A stretch of DNA of 64,000 nt from Patagioenas fasciata. Taxonomy: Eukaryota > Chordata > Aves > Columbiformes > Columbidae. Location: NCBI RefSeq assembly GCF_037038585.1, contig NC_092522.1:49513661-49577660 (forward strand), written 5' to 3'. Every line of letters starts with the position of its first letter. Position 1 is the first letter of the stretch. Position numbers and translations under genes: made by a program. Shown piece by piece: positions 35,813 through 50,800 of the stretch. The notes under the pieces are model-generated. The model ran no database searches and had not been told where the DNA came from. It was given only the letters and a program-made list of their open reading frames with translations.

Positions 35813-38800
35813 CTAAAAAGACAACAGACAAGGGGAAGGAAAAGCACTGTTCAGCCAAACCTTGCAGGCGGGATGCAAGAAATAATCCCAGACAAAGATC
35901 CTCCAGTCCCAAAAGGAAAGCAGGCCCAGGACTTAATACCTAGTGCAACCATCATCTTAAGAACTTTTGTACAATGTATTTTACAATCATTTACAGTTCA
36001 ATTGCACAATTTTGGAAATTTCTAGTAGTGTCTAAAAGAACAGACTCATTTGCTTTCAGAAGCAAAACCTCAGCAACACTCTCATCTCTGCACCACCTCA
36101 TGTAAATAAGAGTACTGATACAGTCCCCTCGAGCTTATCCGGGACAAACATCCACGTGATGGGAGCTGTGGGTCTGAATCCCTTCAATTTGTAACAAAAA
36201 AAAAAGCCCCAGGCACATTATGTTACAGTTTAGGGAAGATTCCTGATACTTCCCCTCTTGCTTATCTCTATTGCGACCAAAGAATGATTTCTGCTGCTGT
36301 CAACAGCAGGTGGGAGGATGTGGGGGTAGAGCCAGAGCATGCAGTGCTGGTATGTGGAGCACCTCTCCACAATGCAGAACTAGAAAGGACTGACATCCTT
36401 ATATTTAGGTTCTGAATAATTCTAGGATTGCCAGAATATTTGTTCTTTGGTCATGAGATTTCCCACTTTCCTACTTTCATTTTTAGTAACCATTTAAATC
36501 TGCTACCTCACCTCTTTTTCATACTGATTTCCTCAGATCAGATCCCAACATCAATCTCCAGCAACCACCTCCTCTCTTTTACTGAATTCTTGCTGCCTTG
36601 CCCAGAACTGGCCTGGAAAATCTTTGCTGCCTTTCTCTCGCCTCAGTTTTTCAGTTCTTGAAATCATCTGCACCTCCTCGCTATTCCAAAAGCCAAGCTT
36701 CACCACTGCTGTTCTTACTCATTTCTGTTTCTCCCTGCTACATTGAGAGCTAACACCAAGGACTCCCACTGGAATTCAGGAATGAAAAGATCTACATTCT
36801 GCTGTCCCCAGTCATCTAGATCTGCTTTACATCCGTGACTGAATGCCTTTTTCTTCTGGCTCCAGGTGATGCAAGTATCACCAGGACAGACAATCACCTA
36901 AACACTATGTGCTGATAGAGGCGGAGGGCTGAGGTAGCCTGAAAGACTTGTGGGGCTGGCAGACCCTTGTTAAATTCTCTATTTAGCCTTCAATTTGATG
37001 TAAACAAGAACATCAGCCTGTTGGATCATCTTCCCAACATTTCTTACAAGTTATTTAGAAGACACTAAGAACACACATCTTAATTATTTTTTTTTAAATT
37101 GGGTAGGATGGGTGGATGGATAGATAGGGCCAAAACAACACCAGCAATGCAGCTCTTGCCCTTTTGCAGAGCCAGCTGCCGATCTTCGACTGAAACGGGA
37201 GTTTTGTCAGATATTAATTCCATAAAAGCAGAACCAAGCCCTCAGCTGCAGCTCGACACACAGAACTCAAACATTGCAGCAACAAAGGAGGAGTGAAAGA
37301 AATAAACACATGCACACACACATTCTTACTTACTTGCTGTATTTGTCATCGTATTTGCAGATATAGCTAAGGTGAGCAGCAAAGGCTTCAACTGCCAACG
37401 GGCATGGAATTTCTCCACTTTTTCTCTTAATTATAACTCCTGCATCAATTACAAACATAGCAGTTTTAAATCCACTTCATAGGTCTAGTAATTAAAAGAT
37501 ATGGTTTCTATATACAGGTTATTAAAAAATAAACCTTATTGACAATTTCTGCCCTAAAACTGGGAAGTTACCTGCAACAGAGATCCTAATTTAAGTTTTT
37601 TTCTTTTCATTGGTAGTACACCGAGCAAGTGGAAGGGGAAGAAGAGTTATAGTTTTTCAGTTGGAAATGAAAAGGTGTTAGACACAAACACTTCTATCAT
37701 ATGTTCAGAAAAAAACACACATTGCCAGAGTTTCACAGTAGCCCCCATCCCAAAACGGTATTAGCCTCTCTATTGGTTCTCAATGAGTTGTGGTCACCTC
37801 TAGAGCTGTGACCTGCTATTTTATGCTTTGAGTTCTGAAGGTCCCAAATGAGTCCTTTCAAACGAGATCCTTTCCTCATGTCCACCCACAAGGCCCAAGA
37901 GCAACAGCATCTCCACTCCACCAGGTGCTAACTGACAAAGAAAGAAAACACGAGAAGAAGGAGCCAGCCAGTTAAACTCAGTCATGACAGAGGTGATGCG
38001 GGTAGGTGAGCTGAAGGAGCCACGACCACAGTGTATCTGGAATGAGAAGCTGCCTGACCTGCTGCTGTGGGGAGCCAGAGCTCAGATGTACGCATAGGTT
38101 GCTCAGTGGAGCTGAGTACACATTCGTCTGCCTGGGAGCAATGTTCCCTGCCCTGCCTGCTCAGCTGGATAGACCATTCAGCTCATCATGGGGGATGATT
38201 ATCCTGCCTGCTGCAGAAATCTGTGGTAAGGCAGCAAGTCCTCTGCAGCCACCTACCAAACATTCTATGCATAGACAAAGATGTTACTCCAAGAATGGGC
38301 CCCATTTCTTCACATGGTGCATCTTTGATCTGGCTTCTCCAACACTACAGCAGTAGTTCTGAGTACAACACTCTCCCAAGAAACTCCCCTAGCTCTTCTT
38401 GGATTTATTCTTCCTCTCCTCTGTGTCTTCCCCATCCGGAGGAAGCTGCTTGTAGAAGAGAAGGATAAGTAAAACAAACTTGTAGTACTTTATTGAGGAG
38501 TCTGTTCCCTAACGTTTGACTTTATGTCCCTACAGGGTTTGATGGTCAGCTCTCCAGGGTATGAACCATCTCTTGCTCCATGTCTAGGTCACACTGCCTA
38601 GTGAGAATCCCTGCTCTCCCCCAGGCACAACGCTATTTTTCTCCAGGTGTAGAAAAAGCACAGCTTGGTTGCACCTTTCCTCAGCATTGCTTCAGTACAG
38701 GTACGATTCTGAGCTTTCTCATTTCTCAAGCCTTCAAACTCTCACTGCCTTCCTTCTGACAACTCTTTTACAGTCATCCCTAAAATGCTCCTCACGTTAT

Positions 38801-41800
38801 GACTACAGACTCCACCATTTCATTCCCTCAGCTGGAAGTCTCATTTCATCCATTATCTCTGTCAAGCCCCCTGTGCTGTCCTAGCTGGCAGGCTCTATTT
38901 TGAAGCAAGACTTACGACACATACTAAATGTCATGTTACAGCTGACCCATGCAGCAATTTATTTGGGGCCTTTGAAGTTTAATTTTTCAAGAGTTCAAAA
39001 TGATACCACATTTAAATTGTTCAAAACATTCTCTTTTACCTCTGTCTCCCCAAGCTGGGTGTAAATGTAGCCCCAAAGGGATGGGGAAAAATCCCCAATC
39101 AAATAAATAAATGCTTCATTAACTTCACATACTTACTATAGAGCTTTTCTGATCCTTTTAATGAGTCCTACAAAAATCTGGCTAGCATGAGGTAAAGAGG
39201 GCTGATATACCACCAGCCTGCTGCATCAGTGCTGCAAAATCACTTGCCATCCCACCTGGCCAGGTCAGGAAAGGATAAGTATGCTCCTGATGCCAGTGTT
39301 TTAAACAAAAAAAAAATCCCCTTCTTTCTCCTCTAGCTCTCCTCTTTCTTTCTCTTCTCCTCCTTTGGAGGATTTATATTTCCTTTGCAATTTGCTTTGT
39401 ATTCACAATCCTTAAAAAAAAATGCATTGCAGTAGCAGCTATGCGGGTACCATATACTCCCTCTCACTTTCTATTATCTTCCACGTAACATTCCTCTGTT
39501 TTGAGACTATAAATAGCTTTACATGCACATTATAGCCTTTCCCAGGCTTGTTTCGTGGCCATAGGCCACCTCTCCAGGGAAGGCAACTGCCAGAGCCAGG
39601 TGGTTCCCAGCCGAGGTCTCTGCGGCAAGTTGTCCCCAGCCAGCTGACTCACCGGCACAGCCCGGGAGCTCCTTCCCCTCCCAGTCCTCCCCCAGCATCC
39701 CCGTGTTCCCTCCCTGGCACCACTCCACCTTGGCAAGCACTGAAATTTCGTAACACAACAGAGGGAGCGCTGCATGTCCCAAGTGCTATTTTGCTTTTAT
39801 TAGGACGTAGAACTGCAGACAGTCAGCATTGTAACAAGGTCTAACGTTCAAGGTCTTCCCATCAGAGCCCACTGGCCCCATTTCCACTCTCACCACACTT
39901 GGACACAATCCCCTGAATGTAGTTGCACAAAGGACATATGGAAATCTAAACCCCTAAGCTTCCCCATTCTGAAGCGTATTTTCTAACATTATGTTTCTTT
40001 TCCCAGATTTTTCAGTTCTGGGCAAATCTCACAAAGTGTTTTTTTCAGGAAACCAGACAGTCACAGACACTCCTCACTCCAGCTCCTCCTGGGCTAAGAA
40101 CCTCACAGGGACAACTGCTTCATACAACTGCGATGTCTCCATAACATCCCCCATCTTCTCAGAAGTCACTTGTAAGACGGCAACATGCCATTTGCAGCTC
40201 TTTAATCCTTGTGTATGTGGCCCAAGATTTGTTTTCCATCCTTAGCTATTGTCTTATTAGCTTTAAGTACAGCTGGTTGGTGAAGAGCAGCTGTGAAAGC
40301 TCTTCTCAGAAATAAGCTACTTATCTTGGGTTAAACAAGTTTTTGCTTAAGATGTCATTCTGGTCATCCTGCTGTGCAGCAAGTGAGGTCACTGCCTGCT
40401 CCATATGGACAGTAGCAAAGATCGTACTTATTTCTAGAACATAGTAATGGAGATAATGGGAAAGTGGGCACCAGACCTGAAGTGGAAACCAGAAATGCAG
40501 CCTTGTCCCACGGAACAGGAAGTTTGGGCCAGTACATATATCAACTGCTTTAGAATAAGGGTCACTTTTTAATCTCTGGGGGTCTCAATCTCTTTCGACT
40601 TCTCAGTTCTTCTGTAATACAGGCACAAGGAAAAATGAAACTCAAGTGAAAGCTTAAGGGAAATTAAGAACCCCACTGAATTTTTTTCTAGGCAGAAACT
40701 TCATACTTGATAGAAGAGTAAGCAGGACATTTTTGCAAGACTAAAGGAACAAGACTCATCCTTTAGCATCTGAGTTGATGTATTATGACACATTGGTTCA
40801 AAACATCCATAATAAATAACCTGCTGCATCTAAGAATAGTATTCATAGATCAGCTCTGACAGGTGTACTGCCCTCCTGGTGCCTCTGCCTTGGGTGGGAT
40901 TTGCTCTCCGAGTACAGGCAAAATTTACCTTCTCAGCTTTCCTTTAAATTGCAACAAACAGCTCATTATTAGTTACATCCACTCCTTTTCTCATCCTAAA
41001 TTTTATTTTGACCATCTCTTACCTTCTGTTTTCAAGGTTTTATCTTCATGGCCTCCTCCACCCTCATCAACATTTATGCTCAACCAAGTGCAAACACGCA
41101 CCATGCATTGTCTGGCAATCCCACTGGTGCATGTCTCTGTCCAACTACGCTTGTGTGGGTTTTATTCTGCTTCATCTCTGCCTCCTCTCCTGTCTAACAT
41201 GTGCTCTGCAGGTCTGTGCTACAGGCTTGCCTCAAGGAGCACAGATTCCTCCTCTTCATCCTCCTTTTCTCTATTTACATGCCTTAAAGAAAATTTTAGT
41301 GGTCAAGTTTCAAGTTGGTTTCAACTAGCATTGCTGCACTGACTTCAGAGATGCCAAATTAGAGGCAGGCAATCTGGTCTCCTGACTTCCAACTGAGTCT
41401 CCATCTGTTCCCAGCTCTTCGCTAGAGACTCTCTTTCCCCAGCACCACTCTTCTAAAAGCCAGCCTCTAGTTTTCTGCTCCGATTCACCGTGTCAACTGT
41501 CCCAGCAAGCATTTGGTGAGCAATGTGTTGGGCATGTCTTGCTCACCACCATGCACAGGTCCTCATCGTTGGACCTTCAACCGCCTCTCACATGCAACCT
41601 ACAATCCTGTCTATGCCAAGACAGACCCAAGGTCACCCACAAGCACAACAGCTCACACCTCTGTGTGCTGCTTGTAAAGGACACTGCCAATGCAGAGTCT
41701 GCTTTTGGCCCCTCTTTTAAAGGAGCAGCTAACACTTACAGAAACAGAGTATTTTTCTAGTGGTATGTCCCTCACAGACATATTTTCAGCGTTGATGCTC

Positions 41801-44800
41801 ATACACTGGTCTGTTGGAGTCACCAAGTCCTTGTTCTGCTATGGTGCCTGGTTCCTAGAGAACAGTCACGCTTTGCTTCTGGCAAGGCACTGAGTAACAC
41901 ACTGAGTCAACTTCTCAGCTCATTATACAGTAAATCAAGGCCTCAACTTTGCTTCTGTAGCCTGTACACACATGAGAGTCACTCAGGACTCAGACCATGA
42001 GTGTAAAATATACCTTTGAATTGGTGTCTTTACATGTAAAAGTTTAAGTTATTCTTGTTTGTATCAGGTAGTTATCCATAATTCTGAATAATAAAACTGA
42101 AGAGAAACTGAAGCAACATTTTCACTGGAAGATGAGTTTCAAAGAGCTAACTAATCATACTGCATCTTACAGAAGTTTCCAAACATTCTTAAAAACATCT
42201 GTGTACTTTCAAAAGGAAAAGATTTCAGTATCAAGAGCTTTCTGCAATTATTTTAACTATCCAAGTTATCTGGTTTTGTTTCTTTTCATGAACTGCTAAA
42301 ATCAATTTAACATAAAACAGGAAGACTTAATCATGTTTATTTCTGGCAAGAAGACATTTGTTTGTGACAAAGTTTTTACTGGATAAGATAAATCAATTGT
42401 AGGATCTGCTCAGAGTTCCAAGTACATCATGATGTAGTAGCAATGCTACAAGATGCTTTGCAAAACAGGCAACCCTCTTCCCTTCTCTGACCATCAGCAA
42501 AGACATAATCTTTATATCTAAAAGGATACTGCCTCTGCCAGCTCAGGCAAAGGAGGCTGCATTAGAATTAGGCTTTTAACCTTTGTATGAGAAAAAATAA
42601 TAGCTGTAGGAAGACACAAAAGGGAAGTCATCGCTGCTGCTACTGTTTAACTAGGATATTATGATCAAGCTCTTTTTTCAGGCTTATTATCAAACTCTCT
42701 GACTCATCTTGCCTTGTCACATAAAACATGTGGACATCCCAGATGAGCAGTAGGAATATTGCTTACCTTGTCGAACCGGTGAATAGGCATTGGTCAGAAA
42801 ACGGAAGTGCCCTTTATTGTACCAGCAGATCAAGGACATGTTTCCCTTCATTCTTATTCTGTACTGTCCTCTGGACTGGGGACTTTCAGGGTTGTTCAGC
42901 ATGGATGGAGGTAGGCCTGTGCAGTCACTCTTCCTGGCACTCAGCAGACCACAGCAGTAGATCTCTGCATGCGAACAAAAACATTCTGTATCAGCAAGCC
43001 ATTGCTTGGACCCAGAAAGCAAGAACAGTGGAGCAAGTCTGAATGACCTGACTAGAGAAAGAGCTTGTCCTACAACTTTCTAGTCTAACAGATATGTTCC
43101 CCAACTTGCCTTCTCCTGCAACACCGAAAATGTGTCCTATATTAATGCCTCTGGAAACTGAGACAAGTGCAGAAAGCCTCCTTTCTTGATGAAATGTATT
43201 GACACCTCCTGCACAGTCACGATTAAATGACAAGGAGAAGAATTCAGGGTATCTTCCTAGCAATAACATCTATAATCTGTATAATAGTCTTCACAACATG
43301 TTTAAAATTGGACTGAAAAAAAGCAGTGATATGCATTGTAGAACAAATCAGAATTTATGATCCAGGCAAGTCTTTGACGTTTAACTAAGAGAATGAATTG
43401 TAGGGAAAGCTATAGCAATTTAGGTGTTAACTGGAATAAATTCTCCTACATCACTCCAATGATACTTTTAATCACAATATAAATAGCTGACAAACTCTGG
43501 TTTAATCTGACTCACTGTGTTGCCCGGTTCCTGATTTTCAGCTCACTACTCCTTGCACCTGCATCATCTGATTTGTTAAGGAAATGCTGCTTAAGCAATT
43601 CAGAACCACTGAAAGCACTGGTTGATTTAAAAAATGCATGTGCCAAAACGATTAAGAAAATGGAAACACAAGTTCAATTAAAATGGATTTTAGGGAAAGG
43701 AGACAAACCAAATAGTGCCATAGTTGAGCGAGCACTGACCTTGTCCTGCACAGACGTCTGAGGCTACACAGGTGGCACATTCTGCTGCTCGCAGCTTCTT
43801 GGCCTTTCGTATATGAAAGAGGCAATGAATAAAATCTAACATCCTAAAATATGTCTCAGTGCAGCCAGGTGGGCACAAACCTTGGTTCATAAAGTGCCTG
43901 GCATGCTGAGCACGCCCTCAACAGCTCACAGATACTACAGAAATATTAATACAGTAATTGCTAATACTTCTTAATCAGTCCACAGTTGCTGTGGGCAGGT
44001 CTACAAGGAGCTAAGGCTCTTCCATCAGAAATTTAAAGCACTTATATCAGAAGAAGGTCAACCAACACAGCAATGGGGCAACTTCATTCTGAAGGAGGAA
44101 GTGTGCACTCCATCATTTACTTCTAATGACTTCCAGTCCATGGAAATCTGTAAGTTCCTTCCACAAAAGGCAACGAGAAAAGCCTGAAGGCAACAGGCTT
44201 TCAGTCAATAAAGGAGGACCTGCACTGCCACTGGAAGGCTTTTTTGTTTTGGTTTGGTTTTTTTAATTTCTTCTTTTGCTAAGACGTACACAAACAGTGC
44301 AGGTCATGTACCTGCAAACTTTGGCATTAACATAGCAAACTTTTAGAAAGCTTTTTCCAGCCAATATTAAGGTCTTCCTGCTCTGATAACGAGCAAGCCT
44401 GAGAAGAATCTCTTCACTGCCTGAAGTTTATGACTCACTGAAGGTTGATACTTACTGTCTCCAGGAGACTGCAATGGTATAAAAACAAGCTAATGAGTAT
44501 ATTATTGTGCTAGAGCTTCAAAATAGCAACAGCCATCTCTGAGATGATCCCATAATAATTAATTGTAGCCTTTCTGTTAGCTCAGGCAATAAACCTGCAG
44601 AAAGCTTCCAGCAGATGTTTCACTCCTCATGCAGAATAATGTGAACCATTTCTTCTCTCCAGAGCATACCATGTAACCTTCCTGCTGTATAGCCTAGAAA
44701 AGTGCAACACTTCTGCAGATTTACTAATGTCTCTTATTAAGGATGCCACACTTAATCTGTAGAGATTTTTAAAGCCGCCCAGTTACTATAGCAATAGAAG

Positions 44801-47800
44801 CAATAAAAATGATGCCCATCTGGTTCAATGAAGTTTTTGTGTGTAATTAAATCAGCATCACAACAGGTGTTTGCCACATACACGGGAGTCAGTGGAGACA
44901 GGTTGTCCTCTTCTGGTCTTCCTAAACTGTAACTGCAATATAAATGCATACACCTAAGATAGCTTAGCAAAAATGAGGAAATGTTGTGTAGTCATCCAAG
45001 ATTCATTCCTGGGGTCTTCAGGCCCCAGAGAGCTTATGCTGAAGCCTGTTTCACCACATTTCCATTAATACCATTCGTGAAAGTAACCAGGCTCGAGCTA
45101 GTTCAGGCAAAACCCCCCACATTCTGCAATCTATATCCCGCATGCAACACTGGGTCGAGTCAGAGCTAGGGCAACTGGGGAGCCTGCTGTGGAGGAGATG
45201 AGAGCTTGCTGGAGTTGCAAGGTCGTGTAAAGATTGTGGGAGTGCCATGGTCACCCAGGCTGGCAAGTCCTTCAGCTTTGCCAGCCCCAGTTACTCTGCC
45301 GGACAGAGTCAGCAGCTCTTGCTAGTTTAGAAATTGCAAAAGGGAGTTTCAGGGATCACATGTTTAAGGGAAGCATGGGACACAGGGCTTTAGGAGGTGC
45401 TGTTCTCTATAAGGGACAAAATTAATGCTTAAGAGGAGAAAAAAAGGCATGTGCACTATGAATGTCACAGCAAATAACAATGACAGCTGTCTGCTCACAA
45501 AACAGACAATTTGGGGCATTTCAGTGCAGGTTTCCAGGTCTATCCAGAGGCCAGAGAAAGAAATGCTTTGTATGTCTCCAAAAAATTAAAGAGGTCTATT
45601 CGGGTTTTTGATTTTGCAAAAGCTCAAAGTGCCCTGTCTTATTTTCTAAGCTCTTTCTGTTTTCTCAGCTCTTGGTATCCTCAGAGATCTCAGAATTATG
45701 TTCGCCAATATCACTTTATATTACTAGGCATTTTTCTCTACTGTAGTACAGTGAAGGTGCTACACAGCAGGTTCTCAATAATGAACACTGCGGTTTTTGC
45801 AGAATGTATGTGTGGGTTAGGCTTAGGAAAAACAAACGATAGTTAACGTTCCACAAAAATCTTCATAGGATCACAGGATGCTAGGGATTAAAGGATAATT
45901 CAGGTTGGAAGGCAACTCAGAAAGTCTCTAGTCCCATCCCCTGCTCAGAGCAGGGTCAGCTGTGAGGTCAGACATTGTTGCTCAGCGCTTTACCTTGTCT
46001 GGGCTTGCAAACCTCCAAGGATGAAGACTGTACAACCTGACTGGGCATCCTGCTTCACTGTCCTCAGGAAAACGCTTACACCCAGTCTGAACTATTTCTG
46101 CTGCAGCTTATGTCTGCTAGTTTTCATCCTTCCACAATGCACCACTGTGAAGAGCTAGCTCCCTTCTCTCGATAACCTCCTCAGGGTAGTATAAGGCTCC
46201 TGTTGGGTCCACCCAATACCGCCTCTTCTCAGGTTGAACAAGCACAGTTCCCTCCCCGAAGACGAGCATGTGTTCAAGCCTCTGGTCAGGCTGGTGGCTC
46301 TCTGCGGAACTTACTCCAGTTTATCCTGTATTAGGTGGGTCTTGTCCAAAACCACTGAGTAGGAGGCAATAATCTCTTCCCTTGATCAACAGGGCTGAGG
46401 CTACACTTGCATTAACACAGCTCAGGATGGTGCTGACCATCTTTGCTGTCAAAGCACACCACTGACTGCTGTTCAACTCTCTGGCTACCTAGACCTCAGG
46501 TCCTTTTCATCAAGAATTTTGAGAGCAACTAATACATTTTTAGTGGGTATTATTTCTTTCTAGATTTTCCAGAATTTCCTTCTGTTCTCTTAAATGTCTG
46601 TTTATGTTCCCTGACAGTTTATAGTTTTTAAGCATTAGCTTATTTAAATTTCCCCCTATTTCTCTGTTGATAGTTACAAAAAGACCCCAAACAACACAAA
46701 GCAGTTAAGATTAATACCAATTTCTTCTTGTTTTTCAGTTCTTAATGGGGGTCTTTCTACTGCTGACTCTGCTGTAGCCTAGAAACTGAATTTTCTTGAA
46801 TAAGAAAAGTAAAATAATCAGTTTAAGAATGGATCTTGAACTGTCATGAGCACCTGAGCACAGATGCTCTTCAACACAGATGCTCTCATGACACTTCTTG
46901 GTCATGGTGTGGCCCTATTCAGATTTAGCTGGCTAAGCCATGTACCAAAAAACGTTAAGGTCATTGCTGAGAGTGGTAGTGTGATACATAAGGAAAGATC
47001 TCTCTGCTGAGTCCAGACTTCTCTGCCTGTCTCTCCCTGAATGCACTGCCCATGCAGTAGGATCCCAGCAGGTGCTGGCAATACATGAGCTGCTTTGCAG
47101 TGGAGTCAGTAAACACCACCTCCTTCAGGGCTCTTCACCGCTGCTTGACATCTCTAGCATATCACCTCTCCAGTGTCTCATAGCACTGTCTGTTCAACAT
47201 CCCCCGGCAAAACCTCTGAGCTAGTAACTGATGGTAAATGCAGACAATCCCATGTCCTTGTTAAACAGAAACACTTCGACATTCTGCACATGATCTTCTT
47301 CATACACGAGTGCCACGCTTTTCCGCAAAGCCAATAAACCTGCTACCTTAGTGTCCACCCCCCATGCACCCCATAGCTTCACCCCCAGGAAGGTGATAGC
47401 AGGTACCAGATTTGAAATTTAACTTTGGCAGCAGCAGTCAAATATCAGAAAAAGTCTCATGAAGCCATATCACAAATCATGAACCAAACTGAAATCTCAG
47501 TATAGCATTAGCATACTTGATCAGAGAGTAAATCAAAATCACATGCTTTAAAAAGATGTTACTGAATTTGCTACTTGGTAGAAACTGTTAATCTCAATGA
47601 TCTGTTCAGTGTAAAGACCATGAATAATTCATCCCATGAACAATTTGAATTATCTGTAAGTAACAATCAGCTGGATCAGTAGCCAAGCATCTCCACTGGT
47701 GTTACGGACCTACTGGGTCACGCCATATTGTGTTTATCCTTCCCTAGCTAAGCATAAAGAGTGCGACTCAACAGTCAAATTTTTGTCTGTCAGTCTTTAT

Positions 47801-50800
47801 ATTTACACCTGACACATCTCAGGTACTAGGATTATGTCTGTTATCCTCTATATTTTTTTTTTTAACCCACATTTTGCACCATTGCTTTGGTAGTCTTAAT
47901 GTAATGCTTATAATCAGCTGTGAAAAGAGTAATTTACTGAAGAACAGTCTCTGCTCAGAGGAATAACAGTGCACTATAAATATGCTTGACTTCTTTCCCA
48001 TTTGGCTGTTTGCAGCGTTTGAGAAACCAGGACTCTTTTGTGACAATATGGTGATATTGCACTGTACTCTGTGAGCTTCTAGCTTACTTAAAATAATGCA
48101 GGAGTTGGGTCCTGCATGGAGCTCAACAGTGCCAGCACAGTCTGAACTGCCAACTACAGCACTGGTGCAGCTCACTGGTGTTCTCATTTCAATGAGAATC
48201 AAGATATTGTCTCAATTTCCAGTCTTTCCCCCCACTTTGGGCCACATTTCATTAATGTAATGCCCCAGGTGGGTTCAATTTTCTGCAATGGAAAACATGT
48301 CAAGAGCAAACCTTTATCTTCAGTGGTGTGTTGAAAAGAGAAACAGTCCTGTAGCCTCCTCCTATGTGATTCATAACAGCAGCCTCCAGTCTTACTGCTA
48401 TGGAGGATCTATTGTACATACCATACCGGTGGTGAAAAGCTGTGGCGACTGAAGAACAAGCTGAGAGTTACATTGAGATGACTTATAAATGACTGTCAAG
48501 AGTGCAGGAGCCTATAATTTAAGGGGAGCCACAAGTCCTCAGCATTTCTAAAAGCAAAGTAACATGTGGCTTTTCCACACCCAAGGTGAGGGGGCATTTG
48601 ACAGACAGAATGTCCTGGGATTACTCTCTGCACTAGCAAGGACCTGGCTGGGAGAGTCACACGGCCATATTGATGGACATTCTGCTGGCAAGTGTGCCAG
48701 TGTAGAGTTCATTATGCTTTTGGGACTAAAAAAACGCCCTACCAAGGCTTGTTTACACAAGAAAACAGGCGAACCATGCTAGGGCTCTTGCAACAGCATA
48801 AAATGTCTTCTAGAGAAGTCATACCTTCAGTACCTTCAGTAGATACTAAATCAGCAAGGACTTCTACGGCATACCTTTAAGGATTCATCCCAATCCTAGT
48901 CTATCACAATGAGAACAGAAAAATCACAGGAAATCCTTCGAAAAGTCCCCCAGGCCATATAGGACATCAGACCTCACATTTCTGAGGCAAAGAAGAAAAG
49001 CAAGGGCTTTAAATATCCTTATTAAAAATATTTTTACATCCTCATTCTGAACTTTATGAAGATTTAAAGAGCAAGTTAGAAAGTCCTCTGCATAGTACCT
49101 TTTCATGAATGAGATCTTTTCTTAGTGATGACCAACTTACCTGTCTATACAAGGACCTGAAATCTTGGTGAAGCCTTTTGGGAGTTTTTTTTAATTCAGT
49201 GGCAGGAGGCCCCTAGGTCTGCCATCATTAAAACCCAGTGAGTCACCCGATACACACCTTGCTTTTCAAATTCTTCAAAGAGATTCAGGCTGGTAATGCT
49301 TGGGCCTGTGAAGATGATGTAGTTCTTCCCAGAGGCGTTCTGACAAAGGCTTTTGGCCACCATACTGTGGAGCTGTGGTTTGTTCTTCAAAGCATCCAGC
49401 CCATCAGCACCACTCCCTTCTTTGAGATGGACATAAATCTTAAATGAGAAATAGTAAGAAAAGTCAGAAGGTTATAAGGAATCCAGAGGGAGCAGATGCA
49501 ATTGCCAACACACCTGCTCAGCTCAACTGGAAACAAGCTGAGAGTCAAGGCAGCAGATATACTTTTTATAAACTGTTAATATCTAAAGCCTCTTTCAATG
49601 GGCTGTTGCTTTAAAACCACCTCAAGTTAGCTGGCACAGCTACCTATAAATACAGTGTCCTTTGCCTCAGTTTAAGGGCTTCCTGAGGTTCTTGTCACTG
49701 TTGTGCAGTTTGAAGATTGTTTGCTTGGCAGGAAAAGACTCAAGTCATAACGGAGATTACATGTTGTACTGAATCGGCACAGGCTTTAATGCTGCCAGCA
49801 AGAGGAAAGCATGGAAGTTCAGTTTCCGAAAAGGCCCCTACAAGATGACCAGAAGGAAATGGCCCATTAGCTCACTGCAGTAACGTTCAGATTTATTTCT
49901 TTTGGCTGCAATGCAAGTGCATGTGCACCCCCACAAATGAGAGAAGCCAGCAATACACATACCCAAACCGCCAGAACATCCTCGTCAAACTCTCCAGACA
50001 CAGCGCTAATTCTTAGATCCTTTACTTAGATCTTGATTTGGAGACAACTCACCGAAACAGATTGAAACAGGAATCAGGGTACAGAGCAATATGCTGCTAT
50101 TCCTAGGGAAATGCCTGGCTCATTTGCAGCAGGCTGCGGCAGCTTTAGTGTGTAGCCTGCTGCTGTGCCATCCACAATGCTGTGCATTTCAAGAGAGCTG
50201 TCACCATCATCTCTTGGTGGACATACAGGTCTGCATTAGAGTGCAAGAACATTTAACCCTTAGTAACGTGACTATAATTAACCACACACAGTCCAGCTAG
50301 TACACCCACCAACTGATAGAGCACTGAAGTAAAGCTATTCCTTCATTTCTACAAGAGATGCCTCTACAAGATGAGTCTTCTGCATTGTCATGCTGAGGGA
50401 GAAAGCACATAACCCCTCCTTTGTACACAAGTCTTCCATTTTATTTCACTGACAGTATTTTACAAGTATAACATACACCAAAGTTGAGTACCCATTAAAA
50501 TCAATTGGACATCTGACCTTCACCTTGTTCTAAAAGTCAGCAGAAGTGACCTGCTGGAAAGACAAATGAGAAGCAGCAGACACTGTGCACACTCACTCAA
50601 ACTGTAACACCATGGAACTTGCAAAGATCTAAAAACACACACAAAGCAAATTTTCTGAAAAATTTGCCTAGGCCTGCCTTCACGAGTTTGGCTTTGAAAT
50701 ACTCAAATCTTTTAGAAAGTCCAGAAACTTTTACTTGCCAGAAAAAAAGCTGAAACTTGCTCAATATTCACAGGCAGGGAAAAGGAATTTTGGCTTGTTT

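Larger units (their letters stand above)
42965..49257 (-). other. PGBD5: PGBD5 intron, about 6.3 kb
   Basis: Intron holding a CR1 fragment of about 650 bp (45862-46510, same orientation as the gene). Next to it, at 46961-47418, is a stretch with two protein-like open segments on the - strand that I cannot assign. No other feature is recognised. Confidence 0.8.

Noticed and set aside
40863-41342. 159-codon open frame on the + strand in a PGBD5 intron
   Set aside because: S/P/L-rich translation of pyrimidine-rich DNA, antisense to PGBD5, no domain or exon borders.
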